A DNA stretch of 64,000 nt, taken from the NCBI GenBank assembly GCA_016987375.1, contig PJRA01000412.1, positions 850,408-914,407 of the forward strand, written 5' to 3'. The notes beneath the pieces were generated by a model, which worked only from the letters and a program-made list of their open reading frames with translations, was not told where the DNA came from and did no database searches. Positions 52,561 to 64,000 of this stretch are shown piece by piece. The position numbers and the translations under genes were made by a program. Origin of the DNA: Brachionus koreanus. Lineage: Eukaryota; Rotifera; Eurotatoria; Ploima; Brachionidae. Numbering within the stretch: position 1 is the first letter of the stretch; every line of letters starts with the position of its first letter.

Positions 52561-53394
52561 TGATCATTGAATTGATCTTTCTAGCGTTTTTATTTTTTAT
52601 TTATTGCCTAATGTGTGAGATTCAGTTTAATTTAGAATCAAGTTTTTGTCCTTTGAAGATAATTGTTTTCATTATAATTTTTTTTTAGACTTGTAGAAAA
52701 AAATGTTACCTATAATTAAAAATATAAGTCTGACTTTGGCTTTAGTTGCGAGTCGAAAAACTCCAATTAATGCTCATGTATCTTGTTAAATGTTAGTCAT
52801 GGCTTTCTAAAACTTTCTGAATTTATATCCTAAAATCGAAAAAATTTTCAACAGTTACAGTAAAAGAGATACCTAGTCTTTTCAATAAAAGTCTTGAAAT
52901 AGGATAAATTCCATCATAATGGAAATTTTTATTAAAAAAATTCCAAATCAATAGCCTCAATTTATTAATTTTTATGAATTCATTGAAAATCAATTTCAAC
53001 AGACTTCTTTACAACTTGATTGTTTGACTACAGATCACCCAAAGCCAAATGCCTTATGATTTAAAAATGGTAAATGTCGTTTTTAGCCAAGAAAAAAATG
53101 AAATGCTATGCATTAAATGCTTTTTAAATTCAATAAACTTTATTCGACTGAAAAATTTAAATTCAATTTGGAGAAATAAATTAGTAAAGATTTAGATTAA
53201 AAAATAATTTAAAAGAATTCAAGAAAAATTATTTGATTTTGAAAATAATCTTATAAATGAATAAAAAAATAAAAATGAACATATCAAATAAATAAGAAAT
53301 TTATTTTAAAATTTTTAAAAAAATAAAAAAAATAAACTTTCAAATTTCTTTCTCTAAATCAAAATGATTTAAAATTTTTTTGAAAAAACTAAAG

Positions 53395-55638
53395 CTAATC
53401 CATTTTAATATTAAAATAAATATATCTAATGAATTTTAAGCTTGTGTAGTATCCAACTGTTCCAAGCATTAGACAAAAAATATAACAAGTCAGTAAAGTA
53501 TAGCCAAAAAACTGAAGTGTTTGTAGACCACCAGACATGTTACTTCTTTTAATGAAAAAAAATATCGCATATGCAAGGACAAATAAACCAGTTGCACTAA
53601 AAATAAATAAATTAGTTTATTAAAAATATTTATACCAAGCTGTCTTGTACCCCGAAGTCAAAATTGAACGCCACCACCATCTATAGTCTTCGGATGCCAA
53701 TTGAAAATAAGTCAAAGAAATGGATATACATGCCGTAACACTGAGTAGAATCACAAAAACAATTCCCAAAATTCCGTAGAGAGTATATTGATCCCTTCCC
53801 CATAGAGTCGAAAATATATAATATAATTCAACGCTAATGGCTGAAAAAGGTAAAAATCCTCCGATTAGCATATGTGCCAATGTGCTTCTATACCAAGGTA
53901 TCGGTGGTATCTCTCTGCAAATGTTTTTTGTTCTACATGGAGCGTCAAAAGAACCGCTTGAATTTTTACCGATTATACCACCAAAAACAGTCAATGGATA
54001 TCCAATTACTATCCAAACTAATCCGAGCACAACTATTGTCGTGAATGGCAAAGCTTGAGTGCTTCCATAAGCCCATGCAACTGAGTTTATGATACTCCAT
54101 GTTAAAAAAAACGGTACAGTGTACAAGCAAGCGGTCAGATTTATGTTCCAGACCCATTTTTCACCATTCATTTGACGATAATTTTTTGCACTCACAAATC
54201 CAGCTATTCCTGACGTAAGAGCATAAAGCAAGAATGCCGCAGTGTTTAGACTTCCGTGTCTATGTACATTGAATAAACCAAGCATTGCCATCAACAAAAT
54301 TCCAAATGCTAAAACCAAAAATTGAGCACCTACTCCTAAAATTGAACAGAACAATATCTTGAAAGATGGAAATCTGAATACATCGTTGGAAATTAGCTTC
54401 CATCCATAATCCTCATCGTCTAGCGATTCATCTCCTTCAGTATTATAGCGCAAAAAATCATTTTTCAATACTCTTGACTTCAAAATAAATTTATTCTTTA
54501 TTTTCTCAATATTTTTTTTATTTAATTACCAAAATTATGACTACAAAACCTAATAGGAGAAAAACTAAAATTATTGAATTAATGATTGAAAGCCAATGTA
54601 TCTAAAAGATTAATATTATTGATAATTTTTAAATTTTTTTATTTCATAATTTTCTTGCCTCCAAAGTTTTTGGAAAAAAACCAGTTGAACGTAGCAATTT
54701 ACCGCGATTTTGGAATGTTATACTTTTAAAATTTAATTTTTAAAACAAAATTCTTTAGCTTGGTAAAAATTTACTTTGATTTTTCCCAGTAAACACTATA
54801 GGTGAATGTCAATTCAACTGGAGAAGTAACATCGTCTAATTTAGATGGCGCTCTTTGTTTGGTTGACACGTTTGCATAAATGATCTTATACAAAAATTGC
54901 AACAAAAAAATTTATAACAAAATAGTAATAAAGCATACCCTGTTTTCATTATAAAAGAAATAAAAATCATAATGAGTATAAAGGTAAGTATGATGTGTAT
55001 GAGGAATTAAATTTCCTTCTTCTAATTGTCCCACAAATCCTCTCATTGGAATGTCATCTTAAAATATTTTTTTTTTAAATTTAATTATAAAATTTAAAAG
55101 TTAAATAAAATTACCAGTAACGAATTCAAAATAATACAAGTCTTCAATAGCTAATTTTAATTGCTCTATTTGTTCTTTATCCAAAGTGATAGTGCAAAGT
55201 TGTGCCGAATCCAATGATTGCATGAATTTGACATTGTACATAGATTTAGCCATTCGATCACCATCTAAAACTTCTCCTAAAGTTAAACTCCTGTGTTCTA
55301 TCTTTAAAATTTTTTTTTTATTTTTTTGATTTAATTTAAAAAATTCTTACTTTCTCTGGTCTACATAAAGGTAACGAATAGTAATGGTATGTTTCATGCT
55401 AAAAAAAAAATTTATCTCATTTATTAATGTTAAGAGATCACTTTAAAAATATTAAAACAAAAAATTTAATTAAAAATCAAATTTTTTTATTTACCGGATT
55501 CCAATAGGGTCCAACTTTGTTAACATAGATCTCTACATGATCTCCATCTTTATATTTAAGAGCCTCGCCTGATATACAAGATGGAATTAAAAATATTGTT
55601 CCAAGCACATGAATCCATAAAATTTCAATAATGCTCAT
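53395..55638 (-). CDS. TM9SF1: Transmembrane 9 superfamily member 1 (nonaspanin)
   Basis: Nine-pass endosome/Golgi membrane protein. Exons in transcription order: 55495-55638, 55351-55398, 55115-55301, 54939-55057, 54775-54884, 54659-54722, 54530-54601, 53651-54477, 53395-53596; 590 aa (human 606). Residues 1-26 form a signal peptide. The lumenal domain carries [50 protein letters not shown] and YNENRIIYANVS. The membrane part has [89 protein letters not shown], then [20 protein letters not shown]. It ends in KMD, the KXD-type COPI sorting signal of the family. The IHWLSIIN and RSNMSG segments point to member 1 rather than 2, 3 or 4. The 54602-54658 intron has a GC donor. Transcribed divergently from PGRMC. 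Confidence 0.96.
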
Positions 55639-56919
55639 TTTAGGTACTTTTCTGGCTATCTATTTTAAAGCCGATTTTTTTAAAATAAATTAAATCAGCC
55701 AACAAGCATACAATTTTCGTAGGTATTTTGTTCTGAAATTAAAAATTATAACAACCAATTTTTTCAAAGCATATACTTTGGTAGCATATTTTATTAAAAT
55801 TCAGCGGAAATTATTTTTAATTTTATTAATTGTTTTTTTGTAATAATTGATACAAATAAAATATTTTCAAATTATATTTGACGATATTTTTCTAGTTAAA
55901 ATTTTTGCGATTGTCCGACAATTTAATATTTAATTATTTGGTATGTAGGCAAAAAAATTAAAATCAAATTTAATATTTTTAAAATTATAATTTTTTATTA
56001 TAAATGCATTTTCATAGTGGATTTTTAATTTAAAATATTTACAAAAATACTAAAAAAAATACCTAACCAAAGTCAAGGCTACAAAATAAAGTTAAGATAA
56101 TTTAGCTAATGATCAAAATAAAATAGACTCACTTTAGACTGATAAATTAAGTAAATTTAATTAAGTTTTGAGTAAACTAGTTTAATAAACTATCCACGTT
56201 TTCAATTTTCGCCTCTAAAACCTGAATTAAAAAAAGTGTGCAAATGAGCTAAATTTAATAGTTTATTTTGGTAAATTTTTTTTTCAAATATTTCTTCTTC
56301 ATTAAAAAGTAAAAATCAAAATATCCAAATCGCGAATTTTTTCAAATTTAAAAAGTAAATTTCTTCATGATTTCTACATTTAAAAATTTTGTTTTTTTAA
56401 TCTTTACTTTTGAGCGTTTTTTTTTTGTAGAAGCACTTAAAAAAACTTCATCGCAGTTGATCTGTCTATGATACTTAAGAGGATTTTTATTCCTTTAAAA
56501 ACACTAATTGTTAACTTTGAATCAAAGTCATTTTAAATTGGGTGCATGCATTGAAGTTCTAAAAAAGAACTTAAATATATGCCCGGTATAAGTAAATTTT
56601 AAACAAATTAAAATAAAATAAACAATTTTGCTCAGCAAATATGCCTTCGATGGCATCTAGATAACTTTGAGTTATTTCAGTCTAATATCACTGATGAAGC
56701 ATGTGCTTATTGTCAATCAATTAGGATTGCTGTCAACTCCAAAATACTTTTAAAAATAAATTTTTAAATTTAGATTATTCAAGACACAAAATTTTGACTA
56801 TAGAAGCTTTTGTGTCTTTAATATTTAATTCATCTAGTTTGTCTTTAAATTGCGTTTACTTTATAATTTATTTTAAGCAAAAAACAAATTAATTATTTCA
56901 ATTTTTCTATAGATATAGA
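55639..56919. promoter_or_regulatory. Divergent promoter interval, TM9SF1 / PGRMC
   Basis: 1,281 bp between two oppositely directed start codons. No TATA box or CpG-rich segment is visible. A possible 5'-UTR acceptor (TTTCTATAG) lies just before the PGRMC ATG. Shared regulation is inferred from layout only. Confidence 0.4.
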
Positions 56920-57521
56920 ATGCCACAAGCATTTGCTTTGGCCCGTCGTTTTTTTGACGATGTGATATCGTCTCCGGTCAACATTTTTCTCGTAGGCTTG
57001 ATATGCTATTTCTCATACAAATTGATCAAAAAAGATAGCAGAAAACCGGCCGTGGGAAAAAAATCAAAATCAGAAGATGATTTGCCAAATATGCCTAAGC
57101 GAGATTTTACTCTGGAGCAGTTGAAGGAATACGATGGAATAAAATCAAATGGAAGAATTTTGATCGGGGTTTTGGGCAAAGTTTTTGATGTTTCTAGAGC
57201 TAAAGATTTCTATGGACCAGGAGGTCCATATTCCGTGTTTGCCGGTCGTGATGCTTCTAGAGCGTTAGGAACTTTTTCCGTAGAAAAATCCCAATTTAAA
57301 GATGAATATGATGACTTAGCTGATTTGAGGCCTTCTCAGATGGATAGTATCAAAGAATGGGAAATGCAGTTCCTGGGTATTATGCTATTTTCTTTATAAA
57401 ATTAAATTTAATTTAATTAAAAATTGAAGAAAAATATCCGCTAGTTGGTAATTTATTGAAACCTGGTGAAGAGCCAAAAATTTATGAGGAAGAATCTTCC
57501 GACGAAAAAAAGCAACTCTAA
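56920..57521 (+). CDS. PGRMC: Membrane-associated progesterone receptor component (cytochrome b5-like haem protein)
   Basis: Single-pass ER protein that binds haem and supports P450 and sterol metabolism. Two exons, 56920-57376 and 57430-57521, encode 182 aa (human PGRMC1 195). The N-terminal membrane helix is at about 18-36 (NIFLVGLICYFSYKLI), followed by a basic linker and the cytochrome b5-like domain from about residue 57 (RDFTLEQLKEYDGI). It keeps GKVFDVSRAKDFYGPGGPYSVFAGRDASRALG; the two Tyr in FYGPGGPY correspond to the residues around the haem iron in PGRMC1. KDEYDDLADL and KYPLVGNLLKPGEEPKIYEEE match the family end. The equivalent human FC in ATFCLDKE is FS here. Too deep a divergence to choose PGRMC1 or 2. 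Confidence 0.95.
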
Positions 57522-57909
57522 TTTTTATTTTTCGATTTAAGTTAAAATAAGTTGTTTATTTTTTTTTTAATTTTTAAAGATTTCTAAATTTCGCTATAGA
57601 CACTTGAATCGAAAAAATATTAAGTCTTAGACTTGAAATTTTTTTATTAGTCAGCCTAAAACTATGAGGCTTAAAAAGCTTTATTCTATTTAAAAAGAGA
57701 AACCTTTGACAAATGGCTATCTATTGCAGTTCTAGATAAAACTAGCGAAAATTGCTGTAAAATTTTTTTTTGTGTTTGTAACTGGTTTAGTACAAATTCG
57801 TTAATAAAATTATTTAATGAAAAAAAAATTGCTTTTTTATAAATTGGTCATTGTACACCAAAATGTTTTTCCAACCAAAACTAGTTGACAAAAAATTTGA
57901 TTTTAGAAA

Positions 57910-59107
57910 ATGAGAGAAGTTCCGCTTTCTTTGTGTGAATACGATTTTGTCATCAAAGCTCTTTCAGAAAATCTTGTGAGTCATAATTTTGAAATTTTAC
58001 TTGAGCTAACAAACAAATTCATTTATAATTTAGAGATTAGATAAAAGAGGTGTTTATGACGTGAGAGATATAAAAATTGACTTTCTCAAAACTAGAGGTG
58101 CTTGTATTGTGTCAATAGGAAATACGCAGTAACTTTTAGATTAAATAAACAGTTGAAAAAATTTTTATATTTGTGCTAAAAGAGTATCGGGACAAGTGTC
58201 TGCAGATATAGTAAAGCCTAAAGATTCCCGTCCCAATGAGGGAATCTTGAAAATAAATTTGGACTTATCGCCGATGGGTGCTCAACATTTTGAAGTTGGA
58301 AAGTAATTTAATCAAAAATAAATGCAAAACCAAGATAATAAAATCTGTCAAGACAATCGGAGCAAGGTGTAGAACTAAATAGACTTTTGGAAAGAAATCT
58401 GAAGCAGTCTCGATTTTTGGACATTGAAACTTTGTGTATAAGAGCTGGAGAAAAAGTCTGGCAAATAAGAGTTGATTTGAATGTGCTAAATCATGATGGA
58501 AATATTCTAGATTGTGCTAATTTAGCTGTTATATGCGCTGTTTCTCATTTCAGATTACCAGAAGTATCAGTAACTGGTGATCAAATAAAAATTGTAATTT
58601 TTAATCAACCTAAAATTTTGGAAAATATCTCCAATTTTGTTAAGTTTACACCCGAAGAAAGAAACCCTATTCCACTAATAGTTATACACATGCCAATAAC
58701 TCTTTCATTTGCTTTTTTTGACCAAGGGTAAAGAAACATTTTAATTAAATATTCTAAATTGATTTTTTCATTTAATTTAGCAAATATCTTCTTGTTGATC
58801 CTAATGAACTAGAAGAAAAATGTATGGATGGCAAATTGGTAATTGGAATGAATCGACATAGAGAAATATGCACCATGCAACTAAGTGGAAATATGCTTTT
58901 GCTCAAAGATCAAGTAAAAATTCAAATTATAAATTATATTTTTAATGTTAATTTTGTTAGATTAAAAGATGTGTCGATATAACAGCAAAAAAAATTTTGA
59001 AAATAACCGAATTTATTCAAGAGGAAATCAATAAAAATTCGAGTGATATAGAAAACAAAAAAAGCATTCGTTCGTCAAATCTGGACGAAAAAATGTCCTT
59101 GATATAA
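57910..59107 (+). CDS. EXOSC9: Exosome complex component RRP45 (RNase PH fold)
   Basis: Subunit of the RNA exosome ring that processes and degrades RNA in nucleus and cytoplasm. Exons: 57910-57975, 58034-58128, 58183-58302, 58353-58593, 58645-58727, 58781-58913, 58961-59107; 294 aa. Family marks: MREVPLSLCEYDF, LDKRGVYDVRDI, GQVSADIVKPK, the RNase PH core (RAGEKVWQIRVDLNVLNHDGN, FTPEERNPIPL), FAFFDQGKYLLVDPNELEE and NRHREICTMQLSG. The 51-bp segment 58594-58644 has no stop and a length divisible by three; removing it restores exact alignment, so it is an intron. The protein lacks about 145 residues of the human C-terminal tail (human 439) and is close to a bare RNase PH domain plus a short helix. 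Starts 388 bp after PGRMC on the same strand. Confidence 0.94.
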
Positions 59108-60798
59108 TTTCATGTCTATTTGATTTTTTTTTATAATCATTTAATAAAAGTGATAAGCTAAAAAATTTTTCTTTAAAAAAAATAATGATTTTTAATGAGA
59201 TAAGGTCTAAAATCTAATTTAAATATACAAAAAATAATTGATATTTTAATTAAATTGATTATTTTGAGACTTTATTTATTTATGATAAAGCTAAAGATCA
59301 AAAAAGTGGGATCTTAAACTTTATCTTAAACTCGTTCACTGGGACTATATTAGATTAATGTGAAAATTAAAAAAAATTATTTTTTTTAAGACTTGATGTA
59401 CTCTTTGAGAAAAAAATCTTCTTTTGTATATCCCGGTTTATTTTTCAGGAATCCTGCACACCATTATATACCTTTGATTTATCCCGACTCACCCTCAAAC
59501 GTACTGTAAATTCTAAAAGAGAATTACAAGATCTATAAGTCAGAGCCTTAATGATAAGATCATTCATCTAGATTACATGAAACATTACATGACTTTTTTT
59601 TTATAAAGATTTAACGACAAATTTTTTTAGTATAATAAAAATAATACTAAAAAATTTAAGTTTAATTCTAAAAAGTGTATTAAATTGAATTTCTCGAGTC
59701 TCATAACCCATTTATAGGTCATATTATTAACAATATCTCATTGAAGATTTTTTCAAAAAGAAAACAAGTATGATTTTATGAAAGAGTTGGTCTTGATTAA
59801 CAAAATAATACTTGAAATAGAGAAAAAAATTATTCAAATTTGCTTTCAAGTCAAAGTTTTAAGTTAAAAAAAATTTTAACTCTTATTTTAATTACTTGAC
59901 TTGACTAAAGACTTGTGACTTGAAAACAAGTCTGATAAAAATAATTTTGATCTGTGTTATATTTAAATGGTTTAATCAAAATTTTTGTCTATATAGAGTA
60001 AAATAATTTGCAGTAAAAAATTAATTAGTCATAAGACTAAATTTTGAAAAAATATTTGATCAGTTTCTCTATCTAATTTCTGAATATTGATTTTTTGATT
60101 TAGTTGGTCGGTCAAACTTTGATTTTTCAATTGTAACTTGTTCATTTATCTTCCTTTAAATTGAGCAATGGTAAAGTTTTGTTTTCTACCAAACACACTA
60201 ATCGGCAATCATTTCTGTCGGTATAAATACTTTGTCTTCCAGATCATGGACTATTTTTGTAAGAATTATTTATATTAGTTATTTCGATAAATAATTAAAG
60301 TCTTTATGCATGATTTGGGAGTCAGAATGCATATTTTTGCTTCGAAATATTTAATTTGTTCCAGAATTTTATCAAGTGGGTTATTTTGTAATTATTCTTA
60401 AAATGGGTGGTCAATCAAAACATATTATTGAGGGAATGCGTCTGTGATAAAGAAAAAAGAAAAAAGTAGAAAAATTTTAACTCTATCCTTATGACTCATT
60501 TTTTTCTTTCAAGTTCATAGAAAATCTGAGAGATTTGCTGCTCAATCTCATTCGATTATGCTTCTGTAAATTTCCTGAAACAATAAAAGTCGATTCAGAT
60601 GGAATTAAATTATATTTTAAACGAATACTTGAATTGAAATAATTAGCAGATGTTGCACATTTTTCTTGGTTGTGACTTCTGAGATTTCTTCTATTTCGAT
60701 GGATACATTTTTTTCAAATTGGTTTTCCACTATTTCAATTTCTTCTTCTAAATACTTATATGAAAAAGTATCCAAAAAGATGCAATCTTTAATTATTT
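59108..60798. other. Intergenic stretch with repeat remnants
   Basis: No supported gene. A short AAGTC-family copy lies at 59895-59937 (GACTTGTGACTTGAAAACAA, then GTCTGAT). Confidence 0.5.
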
Positions 60799-60966
60799 TT
60801 AACACTCAAAAACCGGATGACTTTTTTGACCCTTTTATTTAAATCTTTTTTAGTACTTTTTTNNNNNNNNNNNNNNNNNNNNNNNNNNNNNNNNNNNNNN
60901 NNNNNNNNNCAAATAAAGGAAGTTACAAAAGGGGTTCAAAAGACCCCTCCGGTTTTTGAGTGTTAA
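60799..60966. mobile_element. piggyBac-type MITE interrupted by an assembly gap
   Basis: Element 60803-60962 is flanked by TTAA on both sides (60799-60802 and 60963-60966). Its terminal inverted repeat is CACTCAAAAACCGGA (15 bp perfect), with further imperfect pairing (TTTTGA, CCC, CTTTT). The middle is 47 N. The ends resemble the degenerate element at 13725-13961. Confidence 0.78.
60863..60909. other. Assembly gap (47 N)
   Basis: Run of N inside the inverted-repeat element. True length is uncertain. Confidence 0.99.
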
Positions 60967-62224
60967 TTTAATAAATTAAAATCTCAGGAAAATATTTTAA
61001 AATAAAGTTAAATTACCAAACAGTCAATTTTCTGACGAACTTTTATTTTATTGACTTGATGCTCAATCTGAATCAAGTGGAAGCTCAATCTTGCGATATT
61101 TTTAAACCAAAAAAAGGAAAAACTTTCATTATATTTTTTGAACATAATCTGTTGTCAGATCTTACGTCTTTTATGTGTTGCAATAAACCACTATACTATA
61201 CCATACTATGCTTATTTAAATTGTGGTATAATACCTTATTTTGTAAATTAAAGTTTTTGTTTAATTGTGAATCGCAATTCTAAAAATTTTGGACTGTGTT
61301 TGTCTAATTAGAATAAGTAATGAATGGATTGTCATTTTAGTTCAAACTTTATTTTAATTTTGATCTAATGAAATTGTATGCTTAAAACTTAACAGCGAGT
61401 CTGTTAAAATTGTCTAACTTGAGTGTAGTTGAAAATTGGAAAATAAATACACAATTAAACTCGATTCATTCCAAGTTAATACCAAAGAAACAAATACCAA
61501 AAGATTGAATAAGAATATAATACCAATTTTTTATTTTAGAAGTCCATACCAGCAGCTTATTTACAGATATTTAAACTAAGTAATTGATTTATGCATCTAG
61601 AAGAAGCTTCAAAAAGTTTTGCAAAAAAATCAGAGTTGAAAAGACAAGCAATATTCATATTGAATATTATATTCAATAAGCAATATTCAATATTCATAAA
61701 ATAAATTTTTTGTTATCCTTGGTTCTTAAGAACACCTTATTTTTCTTAAAATTTAGTATTTAATTACAATGGGATTAAAATCGTATCGGTGTTAGCTACT
61801 ATCAATTTTAAATTCTTAAATTTTTTTTTGGTTTAAAATTCTCTAAATATTAATTTCACTGGTATTAACTTACTAGATACGATTAAACAAAATTAATAAG
61901 GAATAATTTTTTTTTAAATTTTAAGATTAAAATTTTTATTTTTGTTATATATTTTTAGGATTAAAAGGTTAAATAAAACGAATTGTGTTTAAATTTATAG
62001 TAAAATATTTTATTAAATGAATTTTTTTAAACAAAAATGAATTTTAAATTTTGAAAAAAAAAAAACTAAACTGAAAAAGGAAAGTTCTATGAAATGATTA
62101 CATTTACAAACAATATTCGACTTGAATTTTTTTTTCAATTACCATAATCTAAAAATTTTAAAACTTTTTCGTTTACAAGACACAAAACACAAAATGTTGA
62201 AAATTAAATGCTCATATTTACAAT
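60967..62224. other. Intergenic stretch and ISWI 3' flank
   Basis: No supported gene. The part next to 62225 is probably the 3' UTR of the minus-strand ISWI gene. Confidence 0.5.
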
Positions 62225-64000
62225 TTACTTTTTAGACTTTTTAGTTTTCGAAGCGGAACTAGTCGTCGACGACGAACTAGTATCCATTTTAGTCATAGCT
62301 TCTGATTTTCGCTTAGAACTAGACTTGGGAGTTTCGACCGTTTCTGTTTTAACACTAGTTGAAGAACGTGAAGTAGACGCTCTAGATGACTTTCCATTCT
62401 GCTGACTGCTGTTCAAGTCATAATTTCCCAATGCAGTCTTGCTCTTATTACTCGATGCATTCTTTTTTTTCTCTGCTTTTTCTTTTTCTTCGAGTTCAGC
62501 ATTTTCTTTTTCAATTAGTGTAATCAAAGTGTTACATCTACGCTGCAATTCAACCGAAGTCCTTGATTTAATAAACCAATCGAATCTGAATTGGGGCGCT
62601 TGTCTCACTGCATATCTGAGCTCATCATAAACATTTTCTTTATCAAAGCCAAGTTTATGCAAAAAACAAATCAAAAATCTATCTTCTTCTTCGGTATAAT
62701 TTTTGCCCTTGTTCGATCCGTATTGGATTTTAAGTTGGTAAAACGGTGCTTTGTATCTGGCCATTTTGGCATCCAACGCTTTTTTAATACTTATTCTTCT
62801 CTGAATTTTGGATTCGCCCTTTTCAATTTGAGCAATTATTTTGTCACAATCTTGAAGCTCAGTGCATCGATCCCAGAACACTTTGGCATATTCTTTGACC
62901 TCCTTGCCACTTTTACCATCGACTTCTTTGGCAATGCTGTCCAAGTCATCTCGGCCATATTTTTCATTTGCTTTTACGAACTGGATAAAATCTCGTTTAG
63001 ACCAATTGGCAAAGCCTTGTGTTAAAAGATTTTCTCTATCAGATATTTCTTCTTCTGTCAAAGGTTCGGCCTCGTCTATTTTTTTTTGCTCCTCTAGCTG
63101 TTGTTTCTCAGCTTCGTCGGGTGCCAAGTCTAAGTCTTTGACAGCCTTGTAGTTGATCGATTTGCGAAAGGCGTATATTTCCCTATCCAAATATTCGAAC
63201 AGTTTAGGTGGATAGAATTGAAAGTCCTGGACATAAGGTTGTTTAGGAGGCCGCGGTGCTTTGTGAATCTTTGGCTCACCCTGCCTTAGTGCATCTCTAA
63301 AGTAGGAATCAACTGCATAGTTGGCCTTACGCTCTCGTTTAGGCGGCTCAATCCACTTTATACCCAGAGCTGAAGCTTGCTTCTTCTTCCAGTCTTCTCC
63401 CTCCCAATTGTACACACTAAATTCTTTTTCTTTATTCTCGGCAGCTTCTTCTTCATTGTCAATAGTAAACTTTCTCAATTGACCCTCTCCTAATTGTTCT
63501 AATTTTTTTTTCATCTCTTCTGTTCGCTTTTGGCCTTCGGCTAAAATTTCATCTATTTCTTTGTCTGTTATATCGGATTCTTTTGATGAGAAAACATAAT
63601 TAGCACCATGTCTAATCATGCTCAGCATTTGATCCTTGTCCAATTTGTTGCCTGAGTCGGTCAGCCTTCCTTGCTGTATTACTACATGATCAAGTCTTAG
63701 TTTTGTCTCAGCACGATAGATTATTCTCTCCTCGACAGTGTTGTCAGTTATAAGCCTAAATACACGCACTGTTTTTGTTTGACCGATGCGATGAGCTCTG
63801 TCCATGGCTTGAAGATCAGATTGTGGATTCCAATCAGAGTCGTAGATTATGACCGTATCAGCGGTCATCAAATTAATGCCCAAACCGCCAGCTCTGGTGC
63901 TCAACATGTAAATAAATTTTGTTGAACCAGGCGCATTGTATGCAGCTATGGACTCAGTTCTTATTTCATGATCTGTATTGCCGTCCAATCGACAATATTC
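62225..64000 (-). CDS. SMARCA5 / ISWI: ISWI chromatin-remodelling ATPase, C-terminal part (5' end beyond the window)
   Basis: Motor subunit of ISWI remodellers, which slide and space nucleosomes using ATP. The open frame runs off the window edge, giving 591 aa of about 1,050, in one exon. The C-terminal helicase lobe is partial, with [20 protein letters not shown] (motif V) and [11 protein letters not shown] (motif VI arginines). The HAND region follows ([20 protein letters not shown], then [14 protein letters not shown]). SANT reads [20 protein letters not shown], and SLIDE runs from [20 protein letters not shown] to [14 protein letters not shown]. The tail is Lys/Ser-rich and disordered. 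HAND-SANT-SLIDE after the helicase separates ISWI from CHD and SNF2 types. The coding region is clearly GC-richer than its flanks. Confidence 0.97.
   Translation of the reverse strand, partial: EYCRLDGNTDHEIRTESIAAYNAPGSTKFIYMLSTRAGGLGINLMTADTVIIYDSDWNPQSDLQAMDRAHRIGQTKTVRVFRLITDNTVEERIIYRAETKLRLDHVVIQQGRLTDSGNKLDKDQMLSMIRHGANYVFSSKESDITDKEIDEILAEGQKRTEEMKKKLEQLGEGQLRKFTIDNEEEAAENKEKEFSVYNWEGEDWKKKQASALGIKWIEPPKRERKANYAVDSYFRDALRQGEPKIHKAPRPPKQPYVQDFQFYPPKLFEYLDREIYAFRKSINYKAVKDLDLAPDEAEKQQLEEQKKIDEAEPLTEEEISDRENLLTQGFANWSKRDFIQFVKANEKYGRDDLDSIAKEVDGKSGKEVKEYAKVFWDRCTELQDCDKIIAQIEKGESKIQRRISIKKALDAKMARYKAPFYQLKIQYGSNKGKNYTEEEDRFLICFLHKLGFDKENVYDELRYAVRQAPQFRFDWFIKSRTSVELQRRCNTLITLIEKENAELEEKEKAEKKKNASSNKSKTALGNYDLNSSQQNGKSSRASTSRSSTSVKTETVETPKSSSKRKSEAMTKMDTSSSSTTSSASKTKKSKK

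Noticed and set aside
60617..60805. 62-codon minus-strand frame beside the 60.8-kb MITE
   Set aside because: Considered as a relic of a piggyBac transposase. No catalytic Asp motif or family similarity is visible.

Overview
The window is AT-rich animal nuclear DNA with metazoan gene families, consensus GT-AG introns often only 48-72 bp long, standard stop codons, large gene-poor intervals, dead transposons and two assembly gaps (31588-32557 and 60863-60909). The gene set includes ciliary dynein-2, an achaete-scute bHLH factor, YTHDF, class II DYRK, UBL3, TM9SF1, PGRMC, EXOSC9 and ISWI. With the very short introns and low GC, it fits a small-bodied lophotrochozoan, most likely a monogonont rotifer of the Brachionus type. 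That assignment is inference, because no lineage-specific marker is present.

Layout. 1-2135: the last seven exons of cytoplasmic dynein 2 heavy chain (+). 3657-4274: orphan ORF (-). 5108-5617: achaete-scute-like bHLH (+) with a TATA box. 5.6-10.7 kb: gene-poor, holding an interlocked inverted repeat and a piggyBac-type MITE. 10686-12342: rhodopsin-like GPCR (+), split by a frame change in an A15 run. 12.7-14.0 kb: a second interlocked inverted repeat, a dead mariner and a second piggyBac-type MITE. 14456-15922: tetraspanin-like protein (+). 17074-18282: intronless YTHDF m6A reader (+). 18.3-25.8 kb: no recognisable gene. 25873-27243: long, mostly disordered unknown protein (+) with a GC-rich 5' half, a uORF and a hairpin after its stop. 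28-31.6 kb: repeats and a decayed LINE, then a gap. 32657-39404: class II DYRK kinase (-), ten coding exons. 40.3-43.4 kb: two orphan ORFs (-). 44-50.7 kb: gene-poor, with a mariner relic. 50753-51551: UBL3 (+), five exons. 53395-55638: TM9SF1 (-), nine exons. 56920-57521: PGRMC (+), two exons. 57910-59107: EXOSC9 (+), seven exons. 60.8 kb: a third piggyBac-type MITE with a gap inside it. 62225-64000: 3' part of ISWI/SMARCA5 (-).

The genes are unlinked housekeeping, signalling and developmental genes, with no operon-like pathway grouping. The densest block is 50.7-59.1 kb, where UBL3 and TM9SF1 converge, TM9SF1 and PGRMC diverge from a 1.28-kb interval, and EXOSC9 follows PGRMC after 388 bp. 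Exon models were built by hand from splice signals, phase and family alignment. All coding totals divide by three with conserved residues at the joins. I found no convincing new multi-gene system. The most unusual items are the two X-Y-X'-Y' interlocked inverted repeats, a stop-free 51-bp intron in EXOSC9, a dynein intron flanked by a 10-bp duplication, two GC-AG introns, and the A15 frame break in the GPCR.
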